NCBI GenBank assembly: GCA_964635845.1
Contig: CAZWNO010000001.1
Span: 62,001 to 126,000 of the forward strand
Direction: 5' to 3'
Source: SZUA-365 sp964635845
GTDB lineage: Bacteria; Bacteroidota; Ignavibacteria; SZUA-365
DNA length: 64,000 bases
This document shows, piece by piece, positions 1-8,224 of this stretch. Position numbers and translations under genes: made by a program. Position 1 is the stretch's first letter. Each line of letters opens with the position of its first letter. The notes beneath the pieces were generated by a model. The model did not search any database. It worked only from the letters and a program-made list of their open reading frames with translations, and was not told where the DNA came from.

Positions 1-734
1 CTTCGGATGCCCCGGTTGCTGAAGTACACGTTGGGGATGGAGGTGATGACGTGGAAATGCTTCGAGTACGGCAGGAAATTCAGGAAGCCGAGCACTGTCA
101 CGATATGCATCCACCAGCAGATTTCGAAGACCAGCCGCGTCGCGGGGGAATCCGAAAACCACCCGGCGAGCGCCGAGCTGACCGGACGCCAGGCGGAAGC
201 GTATGCGCCGCCCTCGCCGAGCGCGATGCGGCATCCATTCTGGAGCAGCATGGTGATCATGATCAGTGCAATCGCGGAGAGGATCAGCGTGGCATCAAGC
301 TGCGACGGACGATCGAGTTCACGCAGGCGTTTGGGTCCCGCGACATAGCGGCGGAAAAGCGCGAACAGCACCGCGACGAGGACGATCACGGCCATGATAT
401 CGCTGCCCAGCGCGATTGCGTTGTACAGGGGACCGAGAAAGCCGAGGGAAAATCCGGTGTGGAATCCCTCACCGATAGACTCGGCGACTGCGGTCAGCAG
501 AATGACGAAGCCCCAGAAGATGCCGAAGTGAATCGGGCCGGCGATCGGATCGCGGAGGATTTTCGTCTGTCCGAAGGCGATCGACAGCACGTTGCCGATG
601 CGCTGCTCGAAATTGTCGAAGCGGTTTTCCGGCTTTCCAATCCTCAGATAGCCGAATACCCTGCGCGCCGTGTACCCGAACGCGGCGAACGCGGCGAGGA
701 TGACGATGAGAAATACGATGTTCTTGATTTCCAT
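1..734 (-). CDS. Fe-S oxidoreductase membrane subunit, cytochrome b-like N-terminus (partial)
   Basis: This gene runs off the left edge of the window, so only the first 244 residues are visible. They contain about five hydrophobic helices (near residues 5-22, 68-86, 108-127, 148-164 and 203-222). Histidines sit at 69, 210, 226 and 228 in or next to helices, in the pattern of NarI/HdrE-like haem b subunits. In FCB bacteria such an N-terminus is usually fused to a 4Fe-4S/CCG (HdrD-like) domain, which would lie outside the window. The likely role is quinone-linked electron transfer in the inner membrane. The ATG at 734 is the only reasonable start, since no in-frame start is seen further upstream. 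The upstream leader holds a heptamer repeat array. The membrane-subunit call is good; the exact complex is inferred. Confidence 0.72.
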   Translation of the reverse strand, partial: MEIKNIVFLIVILAAFAAFGYTARRVFGYLRIGKPENRFDNFEQRIGNVLSIAFGQTKILRDPIAGPIHFGIFWGFVILLTAVAESIGEGFHTGFSLGFLGPLYNAIALGSDIMAVIVLVAVLFALFRRYVAGPKRLRELDRPSQLDATLILSAIALIMITMLLQNGCRIALGEGGAYASAWRPVSSALAGWFSDSPATRLVFEICWWMHIVTVLGFLNFLPYSKHFHVITSIPNVYFSNRGIR

Positions 735-850
735 GAAGATGGACCTGGCAGGTTCGATGGGAAGGTTGAGGCGGCGCCGAACGGCGCGATGGGTAAACTT
801 ACGGATTGAGGGTCGGAATCACAATGAATCGGATAGCTGATGAAGAATGG

Positions 851-983
851 CAGATGACAGATGGAAGATGACAGATGTCAGATGACAGATGGAAGATGAC
901 AGATGGCAGATGACAGATGGCAGATGTCAGATGACAGATGGAAGATGACAGATGGAAGATGACAGATGGAAGATGGCAAATGA
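851..983. repeat. Degenerate heptamer array (19 units)
   Basis: Nineteen contiguous 7-bp units follow the pattern [CA]AGATG[AGT], ending with one CAAATGA unit. There are no indels over 133 bp. The array lies between the terminator of the Omp28-like gene (999-1026) and the start of the Fe-S membrane protein (734). It is therefore in the leader or promoter region of the latter. Open frames through it are low-complexity and not believable as genes. Confidence 0.9.
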
Positions 984-998
984 AATAGATGAAATGGG

Positions 999-1026
999 AA
1001 GGGCGTCCGATGGTGCGGACGCCCTT
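999..1026 (-). terminator. Perfect 11-bp hairpin after the Omp28-like gene
   Basis: AAGGGCGTCCG (999-1009) pairs perfectly with 1016-1026 across a 6-nt loop. It lies about 33 bp past the stop of the minus-strand gene 1059-3128. On the minus strand the stem is followed by CCCATTTC rather than a long T run, so it is a probable but not canonical intrinsic terminator. Confidence 0.65.
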
Positions 1027-1058
1027 GCATGCAAACGGAAGCGTTGCGTTGCCGCCGG

Positions 1059-3128
1059 TTACCGTAGCACCTGCATCGTCCGGCCGCCGACGAGTTCCGA
1101 GCCGTCGAACAGCTGATAGTAGTACATGCCGGGACGCAGGGCGGAGGCGTCGATTCCCAGCTGTGTGGCGGCGGGGGCGAGGGTACGGATCATGATCAGG
1201 CGTCCGGTGATGTCGTACAGTCGGAGACTGCGCTCGCGTGAGGCGGGGGAGACGGGAATTACCGTGGAGGCCGACGCAGGATTCGGATAATTCTGTCCGA
1301 TATGCAGCGCGGCAGCCGCGGCGTCGAACTCCACGGAAGAGATGATGCCGTGGAACCACTGCCAGGTAAGCTTCATGATCTCGTTGCGCACGGCCACGTC
1401 ATCGACCTGCTCCAGTCCGAAGCCGAGGTACACGGTCTTGAAATTGTTCTTTGCGCCGCGGACACCGGCGATGAGCGCGGGATCGCCGTTGTAGTGTGCG
1501 ATGCTCACTCCATCGGTCGTGGGGCGGATCTGATCCGGGTAGATCAAGGCTTTGCCGTTGGGCGCCCGGCCGTACACATTCTCGAGTGCCGCCTCCTGCA
1601 ATCCTCCGAACAGGGTTTCGGACGGAAAGAAACGCAGGGCTGTGCGGGTCGAGTCGCCGTCGTTCACGTAATTCGCGAAGAGGTAGGTTCGGTAGAAAGC
1701 CCGCGAAGTGGACGTCCCATGGCCAGCCTGATCCGTCACGTCCCAGCCTACATCCTGTCCGGCGACGAACAGATTACCGCCCTCGCCGAGAAAACCGATC
1801 ATGGCGCGGCTGAAGGCGTCGGTGAGCGCAGGGAAGGCCCAGCCGGTGTTGTAGAAGACGTGGTCCACTTCATCGAGGACCTTCGCGTCGAACGCGCGCA
1901 TGAACGTGCTCAGGGGAGTCACGGCATGCGTGCTGCTTCCCGCGAGCGCGATGCCGGCGAGGTATGCATCCTGGAAATCCGAGGCCTTCGTCCCGTCATC
2001 GCTGCCCCAGCCGTTGTCGTTGTTGACCAGCAGATCGGTGACGCCGGAAATGACGCCCGTGCCGAGCCGCTGCGGTGTGAGCGTCGGATCGTCGAGGGAG
2101 GCCATGCTGAAGCGGCTTTCTGCGATTCCGGGGGCGGAGCCCACTTCATGCGTGATCAGGAGGGGGACATTGCCGCCGGCAGGTACTGTGATATCGATCT
2201 CGCCGCTGGCGGGAGCACCGTCGACTGCGTATGCGGTACTCCAATCAGCTGGCTGCTGCGCGGACAGGTTCAGACGCACGCGCGCGTCGGCTTCGCTGAA
2301 ATTGAGGATGCGCGCATTGAACGCGGTCGGCTGCTGCGGGCTGCCTTTCTTGAACTGCAGGTCCTCGGCGACCAGTTCGACGTCAGGCAGAAAGCGCGTG
2401 CCCGCGTTGATGACTTCCTTCGAATTGTCGAGCTGGACGAACACGACGGCATACACCTTGCTCGTGTCCCAGTTCGACGGCTCGAGATCATAGGTCCAGT
2501 ACAGCTGCGTCGATTCGCCGAGAGCCGCGGGAGAGAACGCCTGTCCGGTCGGCGTGTTGAGGAAGCGGCGGAACACGTTCGGAAATTCCTTCTCCCCATT
2601 CGACCCCGGAGCCGCGGCGAAACTGATATTGCTCTCGACGACAAGGACGCGCACGCTCAGTCCCGCGGCAGGTACGAGACCCACGCTGGTCATGGTCGCC
2701 ACCACCGTCCGCTGCGTGCCGTTTGAGCTTTCCTGCACGCGGATGCGCAACGGCGAGGATTCGCCGGAGGCGCGATCGAGCATTTCCTGCGAGACGCCTG
2801 CCGGGCCGCCCTGGTACTGGTTCCCCTGCATGACCATGTCGGGCACGCCGGTCACACCATAGTAAGTCACGCGGGCCGCGACGTCTTCCTTGTTGTAGGC
2901 ATTCATCGGATCGCGTCCAGGCCAGACGGTGTGATATGCGACGTGGATGTAATTCCCATTGTTCTTGCTGGCGATGTTCTGTTCGAACAGCGGATTCTGC
3001 GAGGCGCATGGGCCGCAGCTCGCGTTCGTGAAATGCTCGAAGAGAATGATCTTTCTCGCCTGGGCGTTCAGCTCCTGTGCGGAGAAGAGTACGCCAACCG
3101 CGAGCGCGATGAATACAACCCGCTTCAT
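1059..3128 (-). CDS. Secreted Omp28-like protein with T9SS sorting domain
   Basis: The 689-residue protein starts with a Sec signal peptide (to about residue 23, ending NAQ). A thioredoxin-like Omp28-type domain follows, containing FEHFTNASCGPCASQNP near residue 31, with a CxxC redox-type pair. The middle is a beta-rich region with a stretch resembling hydrolase or gliding-type domains. The last ~85 residues begin GQNYPNPAS and include LYDITGRLI, the hallmark of T9SS type A C-terminal sorting domains. It should be exported and anchored or released at the cell surface. An AGGA ribosome site precedes the ATG at 3128. A hairpin at 999-1026 follows. The substrate or function is unknown. Confidence 0.85.
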   Translation of the reverse strand: MKRVVFIALAVGVLFSAQELNAQARKIILFEHFTNASCGPCASQNPLFEQNIASKNNGNYIHVAYHTVWPGRDPMNAYNKEDVAARVTYYGVTGVPDMVMQGNQYQGGPAGVSQEMLDRASGESSPLRIRVQESSNGTQRTVVATMTSVGLVPAAGLSVRVLVVESNISFAAAPGSNGEKEFPNVFRRFLNTPTGQAFSPAALGESTQLYWTYDLEPSNWDTSKVYAVVFVQLDNSKEVINAGTRFLPDVELVAEDLQFKKGSPQQPTAFNARILNFSEADARVRLNLSAQQPADWSTAYAVDGAPASGEIDITVPAGGNVPLLITHEVGSAPGIAESRFSMASLDDPTLTPQRLGTGVISGVTDLLVNNDNGWGSDDGTKASDFQDAYLAGIALAGSSTHAVTPLSTFMRAFDAKVLDEVDHVFYNTGWAFPALTDAFSRAMIGFLGEGGNLFVAGQDVGWDVTDQAGHGTSTSRAFYRTYLFANYVNDGDSTRTALRFFPSETLFGGLQEAALENVYGRAPNGKALIYPDQIRPTTDGVSIAHYNGDPALIAGVRGAKNNFKTVYLGFGLEQVDDVAVRNEIMKLTWQWFHGIISSVEFDAAAAALHIGQNYPNPASASTVIPVSPASRERSLRLYDITGRLIMIRTLAPAATQLGIDASALRPGMYYYQLFDGSELVGGRTMQVLR

Positions 3129-3234
3129 GGATGATCCTCAGTGTGTGTGAAAATCCGTGATCAGTATGGCAAAGGTATCAAATCAGAAAGTGGGGAAAAT
3201 TCGCCACTCGATCAAGGCAGTTCCATCGGAATTC

Positions 3235-4095
3235 TCATCGGACAGGCGAAATGCGGTATCCCTGTTTCTTCAGCAGGGAGAGGATGCCTTTTTTCCCGCC
3301 GAAATGGCCGGCACCGACGGCAAAGAACGTGGGTTTCACCGCGGCGATCTCGAGGATGCGCGGTATCCACGCTTCGTTACGCTTCGTGAGCAGGGCGGAA
3401 TCGTAGCGCCCGTACTCGATGTCCGAATCGAGCATGAAGCGATACAGACCGTCCAGATCCTGTTTTTGATAGAGCTGCGACAGCGTGCGGAATGCCGCGC
3501 GCGTGCTGTCCATATTCCTGAGCATCGCGATGACCATCGAAGCCTGCTCCTTCAGCGGAATGACGCTGAACGCCGCCAGCTGCTCCTGCGGCGTCTCGAT
3601 GCCGATGACTTCTTTGCCCTGTCTCCGCGCCATGGCCATGAACAGTTCTTCGTAGGACTTCGGCGTACATTGCAGCGTCTTTCCGATGAGCAGTCCGAAC
3701 AGGAACAGCGGCCGCATGTTGTTCATCGGCTGAAGGGACATGCCGACGGAATCGCGGAACCAGCTCTCGAGGAAGGCGAAGTCTTCCGCGCTGAACAGGT
3801 CGTTCAATGTGCTGTCGCGCGGCAGGAACGAATGGTGACCCATTTCAACGATGAGCCGTGGATCGTCGAGATCGAGTTCGAGCGCGACCTGCGCCGTGTT
3901 GCCGATCGCATCGGTCATGGCCTCGGTGAAGCGCATTTCTTCAGGACAGATCGCATGAATGGTACCGTACAGGTACGACGGAGCCGTAAGGTCCTTTCCC
4001 TCGATCTTCCACAGAAGCGCCTGCGCGGCGGAAGGGATGGACGGGAGGAGCGTGAGGAGGGCGAATATGATCGGAGCGGTGCTGCGTCTCTGCAT
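3235..4095 (-). CDS. TraB/GumN family protein
   Basis: The 286-residue protein has a signal peptide (MQRRS...SAAQA) and then the typical start of the TraB/GumN family: LLWKIEGKDLTAPSYLYGTIH, followed by a conserved acidic stretch (VALELDLDDP). The C-terminus carries the family's FFAVGAGHFGGKKG motif. Members resemble Tiki/TraB metalloproteases, but the bacterial ones are largely uncharacterised, so a protease role is only inferred. Length is normal for the family. It is the middle gene of a minus-strand set with RlpA upstream (72 bp gap) and the Omp28-like gene downstream (106 bp gap). Confidence 0.85.
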   Translation of the reverse strand: MQRRSTAPIIFALLTLLPSIPSAAQALLWKIEGKDLTAPSYLYGTIHAICPEEMRFTEAMTDAIGNTAQVALELDLDDPRLIVEMGHHSFLPRDSTLNDLFSAEDFAFLESWFRDSVGMSLQPMNNMRPLFLFGLLIGKTLQCTPKSYEELFMAMARRQGKEVIGIETPQEQLAAFSVIPLKEQASMVIAMLRNMDSTRAAFRTLSQLYQKQDLDGLYRFMLDSDIEYGRYDSALLTKRNEAWIPRILEIAAVKPTFFAVGAGHFGGKKGILSLLKKQGYRISPVR

Positions 4096-4167
4096 GATTG
4101 AAACCGGTGTCGATTTTACGTGTTGATTTGTCTCTGTCGCCGCGCTGGCCGGGATCCGGGGCGGCCA

Positions 4168-4851
4168 TTACGGAATTCTTAACACGAATCCGTTGAATCC
4201 CTGTTCCCGGAGAGTCTTCAATTTCCAGTTCGCCTCCTCCTCGGTTTCATAATCTCCCACGACGATGCGATGCACGAGCTTGCCCCCGACGGTCGCCATC
4301 TGTACGTAGGCATTCTCGATTCCGGCGGTGCGGAGCCTGTCGAGCTGATGGATGAGATTTTCCATCTGTTCGAACGAGGCGATCTGCACCCCGAAACCGG
4401 AGAGATCCGCGCGTTGAATATCGACTGCGAAGAACTCGGTATTGCCGCGGTCCTTCTCGCTGTCGGGACGATCGTCAAGGTCAATAACTTCCACATTGAC
4501 TCTCGCCGTGCCTTTTTCGATCATTCCGATCTGTGCGGCCGCGGCGCGGGAGAGATCGATAATGCGTCCGCGCGCGTGCGGTCCGTGATCGTTGATGCGC
4601 ACGACGACACTTTTCCCGTTCAGAAGATTCGTCACGCGGACCTTCGCATTGAGCGGAATGGACTTGTGGGCCGCGGTCATAGCCCACATGTTGAAGACCT
4701 CGCCGCTGGAGGTTTTCTTTCCATGAAACTTGTGGCCATAATACGAGGCGATGCCGGTCTGCTTGAAGCCGATCTCGTCCTGTGCCGCAACGCGGGGCGT
4801 CAGCATCGACATCAGGAGAACAATCAGCATGGCCGCATTGCATCGGATCAT
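4168..4851 (-). CDS. rlpA: RlpA-like septal lytic transglycosylase with SPOR domain
   Basis: The protein has 227 residues from the ATG at 4851, which begins the signal peptide MIRCNAAMLIVLL. An in-frame TTG at 4899 would add 16 residues but spoils the signal peptide. Residues 30-120 form the RlpA double-psi beta-barrel: GIASYYGHKFHGKKT, then INDHGPHARGRIIDLS. The last ~75 residues fit a SPOR domain (VQIASFEQMENL...VHRIVVGDYETEEEA) that binds denuded glycan strands at the septum. RlpA enzymes cleave such glycans. The AnmK and amidase genes elsewhere in the window act on related wall substrates. Confidence 0.88.
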   Translation of the reverse strand: MIRCNAAMLIVLLMSMLTPRVAAQDEIGFKQTGIASYYGHKFHGKKTSSGEVFNMWAMTAAHKSIPLNAKVRVTNLLNGKSVVVRINDHGPHARGRIIDLSRAAAAQIGMIEKGTARVNVEVIDLDDRPDSEKDRGNTEFFAVDIQRADLSGFGVQIASFEQMENLIHQLDRLRTAGIENAYVQMATVGGKLVHRIVVGDYETEEEANWKLKTLREQGFNGFVLRIP

Positions 4852-4955
4852 GGGTACGGCGTGGGGGTGATGGAAAATATGGTCGTTAAAAATAGGCAAA
4901 TGTCGCGAATATTCCTGATATTTAACCCATCTCGCGAATTCAGCACATCACGCGC

Positions 4956-6185
4956 ATGACAAAGCAACGCAACTCCGCGCCATCATCCGGCAACAGAACC
5001 AGCCGTCACAACACGATCGTCCTCGTCATCGGCGGAGCGCTCTTCGTCCTGGCCGTGCTGTACGCCGTCGGCGGCTTCGCATGGCTGACGGGCGACGGCA
5101 GGGCGGACGCGCGCAACGGCGATGGCGAGCGCGGCTTCGAGCCCGAGGAGAAATGGCTGAAACGGGCGTACCTGATCGACGGGCTTTTCCACAATGTCTA
5201 CACGGCCGGCTGGGAGGGAGCGAACGGCGCCATCGGCGACGCCCACCTGTTCGCCGTCACCCGTGACAGCAGTCTGCTCCGCTTTCACACCATCAAGCAC
5301 CCGATGAAGGATCTCTTCAACGGCACCTGGGTCGACGACCGCGCCTGGGCCGCCCTCGCGGAACTGTACTGGTGGGAGTTCACCGGCAGAACGAGGAAGG
5401 AACTGGTCGAAAGCGCCGAGCTGCGCTACGTCGAAGCGCGGATGCAGGGCCGCCTGTCGAATCACGAGGGCTACTGGAGCTGGTACAACTGGCCGCCGAA
5501 ATCGGATGTGCGGGATCAGATTTTCACCAACAGCAACATGAACCAGATGGTGAACGTCGCCTGCCGTCTCTACATGGCGACAGGGAAGAAGGAATATCTC
5601 GAGGATGCGCTGAAGGTCTGGAACGGCGACGGAAAATCGCCGGGCATCGAGAAGATCCTGTACAAGGGCAGCGGCAGGTGGGAGGGTGCGCGTGGTCCCG
5701 CCGCCTTCGGCAAGCAGCTTCCATGGGAAGGCATGTCCTACTGCAGCATCGGCGCCGCCATGTACCGCGCAACGAAGGATCCGAAATACCGCGACATCGT
5801 GGTCGCCACCGCGAAACGGATCATGGATCCCGCTACCGGCTGGGTCGACGCGAAGGATTTCTATCAGCTTCGGATGGACGGCAACGGCGCCTTCGTGCAT
5901 TTCGCGCTCGACGCGTACATGATCGCTCCCGAAGCACTGCCGGACATTCCCACGAAGATCGAGCGCATGCTCGAGCATGTCTGGACCAACCACTACGGTC
6001 AGGCGAAGGTCACGCTGCACCGCACATCCGACCACGGCATCCGCAACGGCTGGAATCCGAACGGGGGAGAGGACGGGTACGGCGTGGATGAAGTCGGCAC
6101 TGTGCATCCGCAGTCACAGGCGGTGCGGGCGTTCGGCGTGTTCGCCTATGTCGTGCACAACTACCTTTCGCGCGGCGGGCGGTAG
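4956..6185 (+). CDS. Membrane-anchored GH76-like glycoside hydrolase
   Basis: The 409-residue protein has one N-terminal membrane helix (residues ~22-44) and an extracytoplasmic domain resembling alpha-1,6-mannanases of family GH76, an (alpha/alpha)6 barrel. The run GTWVDDRAWAALAELYWWEF resembles the GH76 acidic pair region. TNSNMNQMVNVACRLYMATGKKEYL and ACRL/WNGDG stretches fit the helical repeats. A lipoprotein cysteine is absent, so it would be held by the helix. It is divergent from the RlpA gene. Its stop is immediately followed by the start of the next gene, so the two form an operon. Substrate is not determinable from sequence. Confidence 0.7.
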   Translation: MTKQRNSAPSSGNRTSRHNTIVLVIGGALFVLAVLYAVGGFAWLTGDGRADARNGDGERGFEPEEKWLKRAYLIDGLFHNVYTAGWEGANGAIGDAHLFAVTRDSSLLRFHTIKHPMKDLFNGTWVDDRAWAALAELYWWEFTGRTRKELVESAELRYVEARMQGRLSNHEGYWSWYNWPPKSDVRDQIFTNSNMNQMVNVACRLYMATGKKEYLEDALKVWNGDGKSPGIEKILYKGSGRWEGARGPAAFGKQLPWEGMSYCSIGAAMYRATKDPKYRDIVVATAKRIMDPATGWVDAKDFYQLRMDGNGAFVHFALDAYMIAPEALPDIPTKIERMLEHVWTNHYGQAKVTLHRTSDHGIRNGWNPNGGEDGYGVDEVGTVHPQSQAVRAFGVFAYVVHNYLSRGGR

Positions 6186-7265
6186 ATGGATTTCGTCACC
6201 CAGGTCACGCTCGGCGCGGCGGTCGGTCAGGCCGCGATGCACCGCGATCTCGGCAACAAGGCGATACTCTGGGGCATGCTCGGCGGCGCCCTTCCCGATC
6301 TCGATGTGCTGTTCAATCCGCTGCTCGATCCCGTGACCCAGCTGACCTGGCATCGGGGCATCTCGCACGGCCTCCTGCTCGTCGTCGTACTCGCGCCGCT
6401 GCTCGGCTGGCTGATCGCGCGCGTGCATCGGGGCCGGATCACCTTCGAAAAGTCGGCGCTGTTCGTGTTCCTCGCGCTCGGGACGCATATCCTGATCGAC
6501 CTGTTCACCACCTACGGGACGCAGGTCTTCGCGCCGTTTTCCGATCATCAGGTTTCGTTCAATACGCTCTTCATCATCGATCCGCTGTACACGCTTCCTC
6601 TGCTGTTCTTCCTGCTCCTTTCGCTCCTGCCCGGCGAGGTCCGCGCCAGGCTCTTTCGCAACGCCATCGGGATCATCCTGTCGAGCGCCTACGTCATCGT
6701 GGCGCTGCTGTTCAAGTTCAGCACGCTGACGGCTTTCGAGCGCGAAATCGAGCGCCAGCACATCCCCGTCCAGCGCGTCATGACCACGCCCACCGCGTTC
6801 AATACCGTCCTCTGGCGCTGCGTGGCCGAGACTTCCGACGGATACTATATCGGATACCGCTCGCTGTTCGACAGGCATCACGAGGTGGCGTTCTGGTACG
6901 TCCCGCGTAACGAGCAGCTGCTCGCTCCCCTCGAAGGTCAGCGCGCGCTCGAGACGCTGAAGTGGTTTTCCGACGGCTGGTACAGCGTCGAGGAGGACGA
7001 ACAGGGAGTGCATTTTCACGATCTGCGTTTCGGGGAGTTCGACACCGTGGACCCGTCCCGAAATTTCGGACTCGATAATCCGCTGAATCTCGAGTACATC
7101 TTCAGCTTCCGCTTCGTCGAAACCGCGGCATCGGAGGGTCCGGATCGCTACACGATCGATCAGGCCGACTTCCGCCTCACGGGCGCGGGCGAGCTTCTCG
7201 GCGCGCTCTGGGAAAGGATGAAGGGCGTGGGGAGGCGGTTGCGGGCAACGGAAGACGGGATGTAG
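6186..7265 (+). CDS. YdjM/DUF457-type membrane metal-dependent hydrolase
   Basis: The 359-residue protein opens with DFVTQVTLGAAVGQA and continues with GALPDLDVLF and HRGISHGLLL. This is the metal-ligand pattern of the YdjM (LexA-regulated, membrane-bound hydrolase) family. Several hydrophobic helices follow up to residue ~190, then a soluble C-terminal domain of ~160 residues. That domain is a common extension in FCB homologues. The ATG directly abuts the stop of the GH76-like gene (TAGATG), so translation is coupled. Its TAG stop overlaps the first base of the heptamer array at 7265. The reaction catalysed is unknown. Confidence 0.8.
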   Translation: MDFVTQVTLGAAVGQAAMHRDLGNKAILWGMLGGALPDLDVLFNPLLDPVTQLTWHRGISHGLLLVVVLAPLLGWLIARVHRGRITFEKSALFVFLALGTHILIDLFTTYGTQVFAPFSDHQVSFNTLFIIDPLYTLPLLFFLLLSLLPGEVRARLFRNAIGIILSSAYVIVALLFKFSTLTAFEREIERQHIPVQRVMTTPTAFNTVLWRCVAETSDGYYIGYRSLFDRHHEVAFWYVPRNEQLLAPLEGQRALETLKWFSDGWYSVEEDEQGVHFHDLRFGEFDTVDPSRNFGLDNPLNLEYIFSFRFVETAASEGPDRYTIDQADFRLTGAGELLGALWERMKGVGRRLRATEDGM

Positions 7266-7407
7266 GCAGTTGGCAGTTGGCTATTGGCTATTGGCAGTTG
7301 GCCGTAGGTCGCTGACCCGCCGTGGCAGACCATCAGCAATCTGCCATCCGCAATCAGCAATCAGCAATCCGCAATCAGCAATCAGCAATCAGCAATCGGA
7401 AATCGGA
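7265..7407. repeat. Two facing heptamer arrays filling a convergent gap
   Basis: The left half (7265-7313) is seven 7-bp units of the type GGCAGTT/GGCTATT. The right half (7331-7407) is eleven units, mostly AATCAGC, with AATCCGC and AATCGGA variants. The 17 bp between them are not repetitive. The array begins in the stop codon of the upstream gene (7263-7265) and ends 4 bp before the stop codon of the convergent methyltransferase (7412-7414). The right-half complement (GCTGATT) is similar to GGCTATT, so an imperfect long hairpin is possible. Confidence 0.88.
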
Positions 7408-7411
7408 AATC

Positions 7412-8152
7412 TTATTCAAGAATGGCGACGAGGTCGGTGCTTTCGTCCGTGAAGGGTTCGAGGCGGAGGGAACCGAATTTCTCGACTGAATGGAAGCCCG
7501 CTTCTGCGGCTGCGGTGGTGATGTCGGTGTCGAGAAAAGGCATGAGCCGGGTGGAGTGCAGGTCGTGCGTGCTTCCGTTCTCCGTGTCGCGGATGCTGAG
7601 GATATTGAATTGCAGGGCGTCGGCGAGGAAATCGTAGAAGCGCACGATGGTCTCGGGTCCGTCGCGTCTGATGTTGACGATGCGCTCGCGCCGCGCGAGC
7701 ACCCTGCGGTAATTGAGCAGCTGGATGACGACATGTCTCCCCTCCGCGCAGAGCGCACGCCAGTGCCCGAGCGCTTCCGCAAGCGCGTCGCGCGATTCGA
7801 GATGCGGCAGGGAGTTGCCGAGACACAGAATGAGATCCGCGGGGGGACGCGGTATCCCGGCAAGGAAATCTCCGTGCAGGAATTCCACCGTCACGCCGAT
7901 CTCCGCTGCGTGCATGCGCGCCTTCCCGAGCATTCCTTCCGAGACGTCCACCCCCGTCACATCCACTCCCAGCTGTGCCAGCGCGATGGCGTGCACGCCG
8001 GTACCGCAGCCCATGTCGACGGCGCGACGGGCGGGATAACGCTGCAGAAGATCCGACAGGACGCGCCGCTGCGCATCGAGACGCGCGGAGAACTGCGTCA
8101 TGGCGTCGTAGCGGTCGGCGAGAGTGTCGTAGAAATTCCCGGGTTTCAGCAT
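7412..8152 (-). CDS. Class I SAM-dependent methyltransferase
   Basis: The 246-residue protein carries the SAM-binding motif I AVDMGCGTGVHAIALAQLG near residue 42, motif II VTGVDVSEGML, and a motif with GDFLAGIPRPPADLILCLGNSLPHL. This is the layout of the Methyltransf_25/11 families. There is no signal peptide, so it is cytosolic. The substrate cannot be read from the sequence. It converges on the YdjM-like gene and its stop codon abuts a heptamer array. It is divergent from the amidase gene at 8225 with 72 bp between starts. Confidence 0.85.
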   Translation of the reverse strand: MLKPGNFYDTLADRYDAMTQFSARLDAQRRVLSDLLQRYPARRAVDMGCGTGVHAIALAQLGVDVTGVDVSEGMLGKARMHAAEIGVTVEFLHGDFLAGIPRPPADLILCLGNSLPHLESRDALAEALGHWRALCAEGRHVVIQLLNYRRVLARRERIVNIRRDGPETIVRFYDFLADALQFNILSIRDTENGSTHDLHSTRLMPFLDTDITTAAAEAGFHSVEKFGSLRLEPFTDESTDLVAILE

Positions 8153-8224
8153 GGAGGAAAGATAGGAAAAACCCGCAATTGTTCACCTTGTCCGACAGCG
8201 GAAAGCTGGGTATATTTCAGAATT

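Noticed and set aside
51..809. 252-codon plus-strand frame at the left edge
   Set aside because: Acidic/Arg-rich antisense artefact. The minus strand gives a membrane protein with helices and conserved His residues.
799..1359. Minus-strand frame through the heptamer array
   Set aside because: Its C-terminal half is only a translated 7-bp repeat (CHLPSVIFHLSS pattern) and it overlaps a real gene.
851..7407. CRISPR array
   Set aside because: The repeats are 7-bp heptamers with no spacers. No cas genes are present.
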